Source: CAJMNU01 sp905214855 (GTDB taxonomy: Bacteria > Bacillota > Clostridia > Lachnospirales > Lachnospiraceae). Taken from it: a DNA stretch of 64,000 bases. Position numbers and translations under genes: made by a program. Numbering within the stretch: the first letter of the stretch is position 1; each line of letters opens with the position of its first letter. Where the stretch lies: NCBI GenBank assembly GCA_937890595.1, contig CALADM010000017.1, positions 38,726-102,725 on the forward strand, in the 5' to 3' direction. The notes below the pieces were generated by a model that was not told the DNA's origin, searched no databases, and was given only the letters and a program-made list of their open reading frames with translations. Positions 52,192 to 61,151 of this stretch are shown here, one piece after another.

Positions 52192-53208
52192 ATGGAAAAG
52201 AAAGATACAATTATAAAAGTGGAAAACCTCACCGTAGATATTAAGATGGATGAGGGAATCTTAACAGCTGTGCGAGGAGTCAATTTTACAATAGAGAGAG
52301 GAAAAACATTAGGATTGGTTGGAGAATCAGGATGTGGAAAATCTCTGACAAGTAAATCAATCTTAGGAATCAATGAGAAAAAATGTAAGGTGGGCGGACA
52401 TATCTGGTACCACAGAGCAGGAGAAAAAGAACTGGATCTTTTGTCACTGAAACCGACAGGAAAAGAAATTCGGGCAATCCGTGGGAAACAGATTTCTATG
52501 ATCTTCCAAGAGCCAATGGTTGCTTTTTCACCTATGTATACGATTGGAAATCAGATCAATGAGTGTACAAGGCTGCACATTACGAAAGATAAGGAAAAAT
52601 CTAAGCAGATCACACTTGAGATGATGAAAAAAGTAGGAATTGCCAATGCAGAAAAGCGATATAATCAATATCCGCATGAGTTTTCAGGAGGTATGCTCCA
52701 AAGAGCATTGATCGCTATGGCATTGGTGTGTAAGCCGGATCTGCTGATCGCAGATGAGCCTACAACAGCATTGGATGTGACTATTCAGGCACAGATTTTG
52801 GAGTTGATGAAGGAACTCCAAAAAGAGATGGGAATGTCTATTCTTTTCATTACACATGACCTTGGTACAGTGGCAAAGATGTGTGATGAGGTTGCAGTTA
52901 TGTATCTTGGAAAAGTGGTGGAGCAGGCACCTGTGGAGGAGATTTTTGCAAATCCACAGCATCCTTACACAAAAGGACTGATCGGATCTGTGCATAAGAT
53001 TGGCGGTCCAAAGAATGAAAGATTGTTTTCAATTGAAGGAACAGTGCCTCTGGCACTGAATCTGCCTTCTGGATGTGGTTTTTATGACAGATGTACCTGC
53101 CATATAGATAGTGTATGTAACTGTATAGATCCTGTTTTAGCAGATATGGAAGAAAATCACAAAGTTGCATGTCATTTGTACGATAAAAAGAAAAAGGAGG
53201 AAGCGTAA
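52192..53208 (+). CDS. Oligopeptide ABC transporter ATP-binding protein, OppD type
   Basis: ATPase of 338 residues with Walker A GESGCGKSL, Q-loop IFQEPMVAF, signature FSGGMLQRA, Walker B LIADEPTTALD, and the C-terminal extension with clustered Cys (CGFYDRCTCHIDSVC) typical of OppD/DppD, which may hold an iron-sulfur cluster. Stop and the next start overlap by 1 nt (TAATG), so translation is coupled. Confidence 0.95.
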   Translation: MEKKDTIIKVENLTVDIKMDEGILTAVRGVNFTIERGKTLGLVGESGCGKSLTSKSILGINEKKCKVGGHIWYHRAGEKELDLLSLKPTGKEIRAIRGKQISMIFQEPMVAFSPMYTIGNQINECTRLHITKDKEKSKQITLEMMKKVGIANAEKRYNQYPHEFSGGMLQRALIAMALVCKPDLLIADEPTTALDVTIQAQILELMKELQKEMGMSILFITHDLGTVAKMCDEVAVMYLGKVVEQAPVEEIFANPQHPYTKGLIGSVHKIGGPKNERLFSIEGTVPLALNLPSGCGFYDRCTCHIDSVCNCIDPVLADMEENHKVACHLYDKKKKEEA

Positions 53209-54239
53209 TGGAAAACATGGAAAAAGGAAATGAAAAACCAATCCTGCAGATTCAGCATATTTCCAAACGTTTCACATCCAAAGGAGTCTGCGTGCAGGCA
53301 GTGACGGATGTTAGCTTTGATATAAAAAAGGGAGAGACGATCGGTATCGTAGGAGAGTCTGGATGTGGAAAAACAACGCTTGGAAGATGTATTGTGCGTG
53401 CACATCAGGCAAGTGAAGGAAAAGTAATTTATCAGACAGAGGATGGAAGAGAAGTAGATTTTATTGCCTTGGATAAACATGAGATGAAGAAGGTCAGAAA
53501 AGAGATCCAGATGATTTTTCAGGATCCATATTCTTCATTAGATCCCCGTATGACAGTCTTAGATATTATCAAAGAACCATTGATCGCAAATTATCCTAAA
53601 ATGTCAAAATCAGAGATGGAAGACAGAGTAATGGATATTGCGGCAAAAGTAGGTTTAAATACCAGCTATCTGAAACGGTATCCTCATGCGTTTTCCGGAG
53701 GTCAGAGACAGCGTATCGGGATTGCAAGGGCGCTTGTGTTAGAGCCAAGAGTGATTGTCTGTGATGAGGCAGTTTCTGCCTTGGATGTTTCTATTCAGGC
53801 ACAGGTGATCAATCTTTTAAAAGATCTTCAGGAAGAAATGGGGCTGACCTATATTTTTATCAGCCATGATCTGTCTGTTGTGGAACATATTTCTGACAGA
53901 GTGGGTGTTATGTATCTTGGAAAAATGGTAGAATATGCCAAGACGGAAGAACTGTTTGCTCATCCAAAACATCCATACACAGAAGCATTGTTATCCGCAG
54001 TTCCTGTGGCAGACCCTACAGTAAAAATTGAGAGGATTCCGCTGATTGGAGAGATACCTAACCCAGCAAATCCGCCAAGTGGATGTTATTTCCATGGACG
54101 CTGTCGGTATTGCAAAGAAATTTGTAAAAATCAGACACCATCTTTTGAAAAGGCAGCTGAGAATCATTTTGTATCATGCCATTTAGCTAAGGAATTAAAG
54201 CTGACAAGTGCGTTTGAAACAGCAATAGAACATATATAA
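53208..54239 (+). CDS. Oligopeptide ABC transporter ATP-binding protein, OppF type
   Basis: ATPase of 343 residues: Walker A GESGCGKTT, Q-loop IFQDPYSSLDPRMTV, signature FSGGQRQRI, Walker B VIVCDEAVSALD (Glu-Ala instead of Glu-Pro, usual in OppF) and the C-terminal GRCRYCKEIC. Heterodimer partner of the preceding ATPase. No terminator is seen after its stop, so transcription may continue into the ROK gene 129 nt downstream. Confidence 0.95.
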   Translation: MENMEKGNEKPILQIQHISKRFTSKGVCVQAVTDVSFDIKKGETIGIVGESGCGKTTLGRCIVRAHQASEGKVIYQTEDGREVDFIALDKHEMKKVRKEIQMIFQDPYSSLDPRMTVLDIIKEPLIANYPKMSKSEMEDRVMDIAAKVGLNTSYLKRYPHAFSGGQRQRIGIARALVLEPRVIVCDEAVSALDVSIQAQVINLLKDLQEEMGLTYIFISHDLSVVEHISDRVGVMYLGKMVEYAKTEELFAHPKHPYTEALLSAVPVADPTVKIERIPLIGEIPNPANPPSGCYFHGRCRYCKEICKNQTPSFEKAAENHFVSCHLAKELKLTSAFETAIEHI

Positions 54240-54368
54240 AGGGAAATCCTAAAAGAGTCTTAGCTGTAAATGAGTGCAGCAGTGGTTCATAGATGAAATC
54301 CTAACATATGGATACACAGCAGACAGGATACCGCATAAATAAAAATGAAAGATGAAAGGTGATAGCGG

Positions 54369-55322
54369 ATGTACAGTATAGGAATTGATCTGGGAGGAAC
54401 AACGATAAAGGCAGGAATTGTGGACGAGAAATACCAAATTGTGCAGTCCGATGCGGTTCCTACCCGTTATGCAGAGGGAGCAAAGATATTAGTAGATGAT
54501 ATGGCAAAACTGGTGTTTTCTCTATTGGAGAAAGCACAGATCCCAATGACCGAGATTGTTGCTATTGGACTGGGCGTTCCGGGGACTGCCAATAAAGAGA
54601 CCGGTATGGTGGAATATGCCAATAATCTGGGATTTGAGAATGAACCTTTGGTAACGTATTTGAAGGAGTATTTTGATAAACCTATCTATTTTGACAATGA
54701 TGCGAATGCAGCAGCTTGGGGAGAATATATTGCCGGCTGTGGGAAAAATTGTCAATCTATGGTGATGGTGACTTTGGGAACCGGAATCGGTGGGGGAATC
54801 ATTCTGGATGGAAAATTGTATGAGGGATGCAATTATGCAGCAGGAGAGATGGGACATTTTGTGATCAAATGTGATGGCGAACCTTGTAATTGTGGAAGAA
54901 GAGGGTGCTTTGAGGCATATGCATCAGCAACGGCACTGATCCGGATGGCAAAGCAGGAAATGCAGACAGAGCAAGGAAAAGACAGTATTCTGTGGGAGCT
55001 TTGTGTAAAGAAGATAGAGGATTTAGAGGGACGTTATGTATTTGAAGCTGCCAAGAAAGGGGATACAATAGCGCAAAAAGTTCTGGAGCGTTATATCTAT
55101 TATCTGAGTGTGGGGATTACAGATATTATTAATACATTCCAACCAGAAATCCTGTGTATAGGGGGCGGGATCAGCAAAGCGGGAGACGCCCTTTTGACAC
55201 CATTAAGACAATTAGTGGATGAACAAGTGTATACAAGAACTTCCGCAGTTAAAACAAAGATCGTTCTCGCAGAACTGGATAATGATGCTGGTATTATCGG
55301 AGCTGCTATGTTGCAGGACTAG
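54369..55322 (+). CDS. ROK-family sugar kinase (glucokinase-like)
   Basis: Protein of 317 residues. Phosphate loop IGIDLGGTTIKAG, catalytic Asp in FDNDANAAAWGE (D111), ROK signature and zinc site with H163, C173, C175 and C180 (CNCGRRGC). It has no N-terminal DNA-binding domain, so it is a kinase rather than a ROK repressor. Substrates in the family are glucose, N-acetylmannosamine, allose and others. Placed between the Opp transporter and a PHP hydrolase, it may phosphorylate a sugar released from the imported compound. Confidence 0.9.
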   Translation: MYSIGIDLGGTTIKAGIVDEKYQIVQSDAVPTRYAEGAKILVDDMAKLVFSLLEKAQIPMTEIVAIGLGVPGTANKETGMVEYANNLGFENEPLVTYLKEYFDKPIYFDNDANAAAWGEYIAGCGKNCQSMVMVTLGTGIGGGIILDGKLYEGCNYAAGEMGHFVIKCDGEPCNCGRRGCFEAYASATALIRMAKQEMQTEQGKDSILWELCVKKIEDLEGRYVFEAAKKGDTIAQKVLERYIYYLSVGITDIINTFQPEILCIGGGISKAGDALLTPLRQLVDEQVYTRTSAVKTKIVLAELDNDAGIIGAAMLQD

Positions 55323-55349
55323 ATGGCGTGTAAAATAGATGGCGTGTAA
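55320..55349 (+). repeat. Short direct repeat at ROK stop
   Basis: TAGATGGCGTGTAA occurs twice, 16 bp apart (55320-55333 and 55336-55349). The first copy begins with the ROK stop codon, so the second is a duplicated end. Probably a small slippage duplication. Confidence 0.7.
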
Positions 55350-55376
55350 GGAATGGAAAAGGAGCAATATAATACG

Positions 55377-57026
55377 ATGAAAATAGACAAATATGCAGAA
55401 ATATTAGGTGAATGGAATAAACCATCTGGTGTTTTAGTAGATATGAAGCGTGTCCTGTCTATGGATGAACACATGAAGGATAGTGAAATACAGGAAGATC
55501 TGATCGTTTATATTCAGGTAAGAGATGTAAAAAAGACTCCAATTCTTGCAGAAATCCGTTGTTATCCACTCCCTGAAGGTTCATGGTGTGGCGAGTTAGA
55601 TGGCACAGATAGGAGAATAGAGGAGGCATATCAGACAGGAAATTTAGAGTTTATTCGGACAATGACGGATGAACTGGGATATGCAGCATTATTTCTACAG
55701 CCTGGCTGGTATCAGATCGAGGTGGCAAAGGGATCTGGCTATAGTGTAGAGGCAAAGCGGATCCATTTGGAAAAAACACAGACAATTTTACAGTATACTC
55801 TTAGAGAACTTCCGTCTGGGAAAAAGGATGGCTGGTATGCCGGAGATATACACCATCACAGTGTATTTAGCAGCCGTTTGTATGGAGGAACAGATCCAGT
55901 TGTGGAAACTCCAGTGCAGGTAAGAGATTCGATGCGTGCTGCTGGGTTGGATTTTGGTGCATTGAGCGATCATCATAATGTATTGGATCATGATCTTTGG
56001 GCAGAGACAGAAACAGATGATTTTACACCGATTCTATCTAAGGAGATTTCCACAAGTAATGGTCATGTCATTTCTCTTAATGTAAAGAAAAATGCAGATG
56101 TCATCTATCGTGTCCCAGAACCAGAAGATAGAACAGATGAGTACCTGCGCAGTGAATTTATACGGATCACAGATGAAATCCGAAGTCTGGGAGGAATGCC
56201 TCAACTGGATCATCCAAGAGATCCGCAGACAGCGATTTCGTGGAATCCTGATTTTATGGATATTGTCACGATTTTTGAGACAATTGAAATTTGGAATGGT
56301 TCAAAACCTATGGTACAGGGAAGCAGCAGTGCAGAGGCTGTTGGTATGTGGGTCGATCTTTTGGAGAAAGGAATCTATATACCAGGTACTACAGGCAGTG
56401 ATACACACAATATATGCTGCAATGATTATATGTGTTTTTATAGAGATACCAGAAACCTTGTCCAAAAGCTCAGAGAGTTAAAAGAGGATGATCCTTTAGC
56501 AGAAGATCTGGATGTGAAAGGATTTTTGAAGGTTTGTGATACATTACTTCCAATTTTTGAAAAGTGGGCAAAGCGGAATTTGAGCAGTGGTGGGGTTCGC
56601 ACATTTGTCCATGTAGATATGGATGAAAACACCAAGATAACACCAGATAGGATTGTAGAACAGATGAAACAAGGTCATATGACATTGAGTGATGGTCCTA
56701 TGCTGTTTCCTGTTATGTATACAGAGAATGGAACGGAATATCTGTCGGGGGATCTGGCAAAGCAGTCTGGAAGTATAGAGGTGAAACTTCTTACAAACAG
56801 GAGACTTCGCACGATGCGTATTTTGAAAAAAGAAAGAAAAATAGCAGAATATTCTTTAGTTCCATATGAAGTCCAGAAAGACGGTTATATGGATTACAGT
56901 CATACATTGACAGCAGAGATGTTGGAAAAAATGGGGATTGGATGGAAAAAAGAGGATTATCTAATTCTTGCAGCATTTGATGATTGTACAAATGTTGCGA
57001 TAACAAACCCTTTCCGGATTGGATGA
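55377..57026 (+). CDS. CehA/McbA-type metallohydrolase with PHP domain
   Basis: Protein of about 549 residues. The N-terminal 150 residues are beta-rich and resemble a carbohydrate-binding-like fold; then a PHP hydrolase with GDIHHHS (around 157-163), LSDHHNVLDHD, MPQLDHPRD and TGSDTHN as metal ligands. The CehA/McbA group hydrolyses phosphate or carbamate-like esters in a trinuclear metal centre. AAAAGGAG at 55357-55364 fits ATG 55377 better than ATG 55353, which has no spacing to its purine stretch. No signal peptide. It is likely to process the imported compound together with the ROK kinase. Confidence 0.85.
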   Translation: MKIDKYAEILGEWNKPSGVLVDMKRVLSMDEHMKDSEIQEDLIVYIQVRDVKKTPILAEIRCYPLPEGSWCGELDGTDRRIEEAYQTGNLEFIRTMTDELGYAALFLQPGWYQIEVAKGSGYSVEAKRIHLEKTQTILQYTLRELPSGKKDGWYAGDIHHHSVFSSRLYGGTDPVVETPVQVRDSMRAAGLDFGALSDHHNVLDHDLWAETETDDFTPILSKEISTSNGHVISLNVKKNADVIYRVPEPEDRTDEYLRSEFIRITDEIRSLGGMPQLDHPRDPQTAISWNPDFMDIVTIFETIEIWNGSKPMVQGSSSAEAVGMWVDLLEKGIYIPGTTGSDTHNICCNDYMCFYRDTRNLVQKLRELKEDDPLAEDLDVKGFLKVCDTLLPIFEKWAKRNLSSGGVRTFVHVDMDENTKITPDRIVEQMKQGHMTLSDGPMLFPVMYTENGTEYLSGDLAKQSGSIEVKLLTNRRLRTMRILKKERKIAEYSLVPYEVQKDGYMDYSHTLTAEMLEKMGIGWKKEDYLILAAFDDCTNVAITNPFRIG

Positions 57027-57124
57027 ATGCAGGTCATTACATATCATTTTATGAGTGAGGGGCAGTAAAGCTAGATATAAGGAAATCGTGGAACGTGTGC
57101 AGGAAAGAAAACAGGTGAGGAAAA

Positions 57125-57811
57125 GTGGCATACATGGATGAAAATTTACAGATAGCGTCAGAATATGCGCCATATTTGTTATTTGATGAAAATGAACCAT
57201 TCAAAGTACGGGCGATCGGTTATACTGTATTTAAAACTTCTGGGAAGAGCGAGTCATTTCGCAGAGTAATACGAATGGATAAGAAAGAGATTCAATTTGT
57301 GATAGAGTATGCGATTTATTTTGATTACGATATTCAGCATTTGTATGAATTGGAACATGTATGGATCTATGTGGATACACATGGGAAAATCTGTGGATGT
57401 GAGGGAAGCTATCATGGAAAATATATCAATGAAATGCTTCCCGAAAGAGATATTGTAAAAGATAAGACACATGTATGTCTGTATTCCCAACCGGGAAAAC
57501 ATGCTTTACTGCCAGAAAAAAGGCTGATTTATCTATTTCCTGATTGGAAAGATGCATGTACTATTCTGGCAGGTGAAGATGGTTTCACCTATCCTCAGGA
57601 ATTATATGGAAAACCCATATGGATCACGAATGAGGAGCAGAAGATGGTAAAAAAATATATTTATGATCACTATCGTTTTGTTCCTTCCATGAATTTTATA
57701 GAAAATAGATTTTCCTTGGAAATGTTTCAGCCTTGGAGTGAACTGAAAGAGCAAATACCAAAGTATCTGGAGGAGGAGTTGAAACACATTAAAGGGTGCT
57801 ATGAACTATGA
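57125..57811 (+). CDS. Unrecognised protein with conserved-looking HxW and acidic motif
   Basis: Protein of 228 residues with no signal peptide or membrane helix. I do not recognise the family. Visible points: APYLLFDENEPF near the start, an aromatic and acidic centre (EYAIYFDYDIQHLYELEHVW), then GSYHGKYINEM and a C-terminal helix-rich part. The spaced His, Asp and Glu residues could bind metal, and the layout vaguely recalls Vps62/DUF946-like or NPP1-like proteins, but this is a guess. It starts at GTG 57125 just after GGTGAGG; ATG 57134 is the alternative. It ends the ROK-PHP gene series and converges with the AraC gene. Confidence 0.75.
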   Translation: MAYMDENLQIASEYAPYLLFDENEPFKVRAIGYTVFKTSGKSESFRRVIRMDKKEIQFVIEYAIYFDYDIQHLYELEHVWIYVDTHGKICGCEGSYHGKYINEMLPERDIVKDKTHVCLYSQPGKHALLPEKRLIYLFPDWKDACTILAGEDGFTYPQELYGKPIWITNEEQKMVKKYIYDHYRFVPSMNFIENRFSLEMFQPWSELKEQIPKYLEEELKHIKGCYEL

Positions 57812-57824
57812 AAAAACACATCCA

Positions 57825-58736
57825 TCAGATTAGTGGGATATGGGAGTGTATTTTTCGATATTCACTCGGAGATGTGTTGGAACTTTGGTGGAACACACGG
57901 TTAAATTGTGAAAAACTGGTAAAGCCACAGGCAGTTGCGATGTTAGATACTTTGATGTCTGTAGTAACCAATAAAAATTGTGCATTGAGTATACGGGTGT
58001 TTTGAATGTATTCTGTCAGTTTAAAGCCTGTAGTTAATTTAAATTGGCGCGAGAGATAGTATGGGCTGATGTAAAAGAGTTTTGCCAGACTATCAAGAGA
58101 AAGTGGTTTGGCATAATTTGTGTGTATATAGGAACAAATTTCATAAACTTTTTGTGTGATCGCAGAATCTTCTTTGGTATCGATATATTGATTTTCTTTT
58201 TGAGCTTGATACAGTGTAAAAAGAAATTCAGTAAATTTAGCCTGTAACAGGATTTCATAGACGGAATCCGGCATTTGCTCAGAACATTTAGAAAGTTTGA
58301 AAATGTTGTTGAGGATATGGAAACAGGTATGTTGATGGTTTGGGGTCAGACGCAGGATGGAGGGCTGTAGTTGGAAGATAGATAATATTTCCTCATAGCC
58401 CTCTTTCATATGAAAAAGATCATCCGGATACATAAAATTGATAACCAAACGTTTTAATGGAGGAGAGCCTTCAGGGTAAACAGCCTGATGTGGGACTCCC
58501 GGTGGGATCAGCACAATATCATATTTTTCAAGAGTATGCGGAACACCATTGATGAGATGGGATATTCCGGGATCTAGTGGGATTAGCATCTCATAAAAAG
58601 AAGAATGAATATGCTGAAAACGCATATGGAACGATTGACGGGTATCATAATCTAGGTAATAATATAGATTTTTTTGAAAATCGTTGATGATGATAGCATA
58701 TCCTTTTTCAAAATCAATCGTGGGACGTGGATCCAT
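57825..58736 (-). CDS. AraC-family transcriptional regulator
   Basis: Protein of 303 residues: an N-terminal cupin-like sugar-sensing domain (IPPGVPHQAVYPEG) and a C-terminal pair of helix-turn-helix motifs (LSLDSLAKLFYISPYYLSRQFK and IKVSNIATACGFTSFSQFNRVFHQ). AGGAGG lies 6 nt before the ATG. It is transcribed divergently from the 552-residue protein and GH27 gene, separated by 296 bp that hold three 10-bp direct repeats, and so is the likely local activator, probably responding to a galactoside or related sugar. Confidence 0.93.
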   Translation of the reverse strand: MDPRPTIDFEKGYAIIINDFQKNLYYYLDYDTRQSFHMRFQHIHSSFYEMLIPLDPGISHLINGVPHTLEKYDIVLIPPGVPHQAVYPEGSPPLKRLVINFMYPDDLFHMKEGYEEILSIFQLQPSILRLTPNHQHTCFHILNNIFKLSKCSEQMPDSVYEILLQAKFTEFLFTLYQAQKENQYIDTKEDSAITQKVYEICSYIHTNYAKPLSLDSLAKLFYISPYYLSRQFKLTTGFKLTEYIQNTRILNAQFLLVTTDIKVSNIATACGFTSFSQFNRVFHQSSNTSPSEYRKIHSHIPLI

Positions 58737-58804
58737 GAAAAACCTCCTGTGATATGAAAGTAGTAGTATTTATAGACCTTCTCCAAGGTCTTTTAGAATG
58801 AATA

Positions 58805-58834
58805 GAATGTTGATGAATGTTAATGAATGTTGAT
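58805..58834. promoter_or_regulatory. Three 10-bp tandem repeats, candidate AraC-type operator
   Basis: GAATGTTGAT, GAATGTTAAT and GAATGTTGAT run back to back, so each unit lies on the same DNA face. They sit 69 nt upstream of the AraC gene and about 83 bp upstream of the promoter of the divergent gene. AraC-family sites are often direct repeats. Confidence 0.55.
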
Positions 58835-58916
58835 ATAAAAAAGATAGGAATAGTTTTATTATAAAGAAAATAGCAAAAAATGCAATATATTAAAGACTAA
58901 AATGGCAAAAACATAG

Positions 58917-58946
58917 TTGATTTTGTGAAGATAAATTCGTTATACT
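58917..58946 (+). promoter_or_regulatory. Promoter of the 552-residue protein gene
   Basis: TTGATT (58917-58922), 18 nt, TATACT (58941-58946), 87 nt before the start codon. Confidence 0.65.
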
Positions 58947-59032
58947 ATAGGTAATCCTTAACGATGTATATCAAACAGACATAGAGACAGAGATAGAGAA
59001 ATAAGTGAGTAAGATAAACGGAGGTGTTTGCG

Positions 59033-60691
59033 ATGAATGCACATTATAAGAGAATTATAAAGGATTCTGAAAAAAGGACTCTTTATATGCTCAAAAGCCA
59101 GATTCAGGAAGAAGGACCTTTTTATGGCGGCTGTATGGATAAAGAGGGAATGGTACATGCAAAATCAACAATTTACCGTATGGTGACAGCTGGTGCTGTA
59201 TTTTGCAATAAAGATTCCGTCTATTATCATGATGAAGAGGTATTTCAGGCAATTAAGAGAGCATTACAATATATTGCATCTGTTCAGCATGAGAATGGAT
59301 TGTTTGATTTTGTAAACTGTAACTTTTTTTCAGCTCCGGATACAGCGTTTTGTGTGAAAAGAATGCTGCCTCTGTTAAAATATCTGGATCAGTATAGAGA
59401 AGGAGAAAAAGAGGAACAGATTTATCAGGCTTTGTATCAGATCGTGGAACGTGGGGCAAGAGGATTGCTCCAAGGAGGATTCCATACTCCGAATCATCGT
59501 TGGGCAATTGCATCGAATCTTTTAGATTGTGGACAATTCTTCAAGAATGAACAGATGAAAGAGGGAGCATGGATTTACCTGAATGAAGGGATTGACTGCA
59601 ATGAAGATGGAGAGTTTGCCGAAAAATCCGCAGGAAATTACAATCGTATCAATAATGATGCAATGATCACAATCGGAGATGTCTTGAAGGATTCCATATA
59701 TTATGAATATGCAAAGAAAAATCTGGAGATGATGCTGACATACATAGAGCCTGATGGCAGTATTTTTACAGCAAATTCTACAAGACAGGATAATGGAAAG
59801 GTGATTTATCCAAGAGATTATTATATGGAATATCTGGATATGGGATATCGTCTGGATCGTCCGGAATTTTTGGATATGGCAAATTATATTATGGAACTGG
59901 TGGATGAAAAACGCTTGAAAGCACCAGATTATTTGATCCATTTGATGAACCGTCCAGAACTCATTGCCCTAGAGCATGAAGGAAGCTGGACAATAAAGGA
60001 ATTTAATCGCCATTACAAAGAGTCCGGAATCGTGCGGGCTCATCATGAGAACTTTGTGTATACATTGATGACAGGAAAAAGTGGTTTCCTTTATTTTTCT
60101 AATCCGACGATGCATTTGGAAATGAAGATAGGCGGCAGTTTCTGCGAACATCGTGCTTTTCATGCAGAAACAATGGAAAAGATTGAGATGGCGGATGGAA
60201 AAAATGTAGGATATCAGATGAAACAGACTATGCATGGATGGTATTATCTGCCATTTAAGGAAAAGCAGGAGACCAGTGACTGGTGGAAGATGGACAACCA
60301 GAAAAGGGATAAGATCTGTGGACCAGATATGGGAATTATGGCAGAGGTTACAGAAACGGAGCATGGTGTGGATGTCCATATTAAGACCAGTGGTGTGACT
60401 GGAGCACCGTTCCGCATTGAGATGGCTGTGCGAGGTGCAGATCTTTTATGGAATGATCAGTTTGCGATTTCAGCAAAAGCTGGTGATACGATGATATTAA
60501 AGCAAGGTAATGCAATTTTTTCTAACCAGACAGACAGCTTGGAGATCGGACCGGGATTTGGGGAGCATCTTTTTATAGCAGGAAAATTTGGAAGTGAAGA
60601 AAAATCTCCATATGCTTTTACATTGTATTTTACAGATTATACAGAATTTGATCATGTTATTCACATTAGAACAGGAAATAAGGTAAAATAA
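59033..60691 (+). CDS. Unrecognised protein, probable alpha/alpha-toroid enzyme
   Basis: Protein of 552 residues with no signal peptide. I do not recognise a family with certainty. The first 320 residues are helix-rich with a repeated aromatic pattern and segments such as TPNHRWAIASNLLDCG and SAGNYNRINNDAMITIGD, which recall the alpha/alpha barrels of heparinase- or glycosidase-type enzymes; the rest looks beta-rich, as in polysaccharide lyases with a C-terminal sandwich. The neighbour is a GH27 galactosidase and the gene is divergent from an AraC regulator, which supports a carbohydrate role. ATG 59033 follows GGAGG by 8 nt. Function unproven. Confidence 0.7.
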   Translation: MNAHYKRIIKDSEKRTLYMLKSQIQEEGPFYGGCMDKEGMVHAKSTIYRMVTAGAVFCNKDSVYYHDEEVFQAIKRALQYIASVQHENGLFDFVNCNFFSAPDTAFCVKRMLPLLKYLDQYREGEKEEQIYQALYQIVERGARGLLQGGFHTPNHRWAIASNLLDCGQFFKNEQMKEGAWIYLNEGIDCNEDGEFAEKSAGNYNRINNDAMITIGDVLKDSIYYEYAKKNLEMMLTYIEPDGSIFTANSTRQDNGKVIYPRDYYMEYLDMGYRLDRPEFLDMANYIMELVDEKRLKAPDYLIHLMNRPELIALEHEGSWTIKEFNRHYKESGIVRAHHENFVYTLMTGKSGFLYFSNPTMHLEMKIGGSFCEHRAFHAETMEKIEMADGKNVGYQMKQTMHGWYYLPFKEKQETSDWWKMDNQKRDKICGPDMGIMAEVTETEHGVDVHIKTSGVTGAPFRIEMAVRGADLLWNDQFAISAKAGDTMILKQGNAIFSNQTDSLEIGPGFGEHLFIAGKFGSEEKSPYAFTLYFTDYTEFDHVIHIRTGNKVK

Positions 60692-60699
60692 AAGAAAGA

Positions 60700-60740
60700 T
60701 TGACACTCCTTTTGCGTTAGGCATTTGGAGTGTTAATTTT
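60700..60740 (+). terminator. Terminator-like hairpin after the 552-residue protein
   Basis: Arms ACACTCC (60703-60709) and GGAGTGT (60727-60733), then an AT-rich stretch with TTTT. The left arm is part of TTGACACTCC, which is also the tip of the element at 60827-61004. Confidence 0.55.
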
Positions 60741-60779
60741 CTCATTTTGACTTCTATAAACCGTATATAAATCGTATAT

Positions 60780-60827
60780 ATACTGATTTCTACATGTTAT
60801 ATACATACTATATACATACTGATTTCT
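60780..60827 (+). repeat. 12-bp direct repeat in an AT-rich spacer
   Basis: ATACTGATTTCT occurs at 60780-60791 and 60816-60827, 36 bp apart, in a stretch rich in TATA-type repeats. The second copy abuts the left end of the inverted-repeat element. Confidence 0.5.
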
Positions 60828-61004
60828 TTGACACTCCCCACAGCTAAAGCAGGCGTTTTTACGACACATTGGATAAATCGTAGGTGTTCACAAGTGATAA
60901 AATTTATGTTATACTAATTAAATGATATGAGAGGGGCAAAAGACTTTTGCCCCAACATCATTGAACCAAAAAATTCCCCTGTTTTAGCTGTGGGGAGTGT
61001 CAAA
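60827..61004. mobile_element. MITE-like inverted-repeat element
   Basis: A 178-bp segment bounded by 27-nt inverted repeats (60827-60853 and 60978-61004) matching at 26 of 27 positions; the ends read TTTGACACTCCCCACAG inward. Inside is a two-tier hairpin at 60921-60962: outer AATGAT/ATCATT, inner perfect 10-bp GGGGCAAAAG/CTTTTGCCCC around one base. No reading frame of note is inside. Ends and inner palindrome suggest a non-autonomous transposon or relic; a structured RNA is an alternative. Confidence 0.6.
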
Positions 61005-61151
61005 TCAGCTTTTTTGATTTTTTTTACTTTGATATTTTAAATGAATAACAAGGTGAGAAGACGATAAATCGTGAGCGTAGATTGCAATTGTATCTGCGTG
61101 ATGATAAAGGAAAGAGAAAGCATAAAGAAAGCACAAAGGATGGCATGTTCT

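Noticed and set aside
54242..54310. Direct repeat GAAATCCTAA upstream of the ROK gene
   Set aside because: Ten bases twice in AT-rich sequence, with no other operator features; could be chance.
57808..58005. Plus-strand 65-codon frame after the unknown protein
   Set aside because: Antisense to the AraC helix-turn-helix region, whose match to its family is clear; no independent support.
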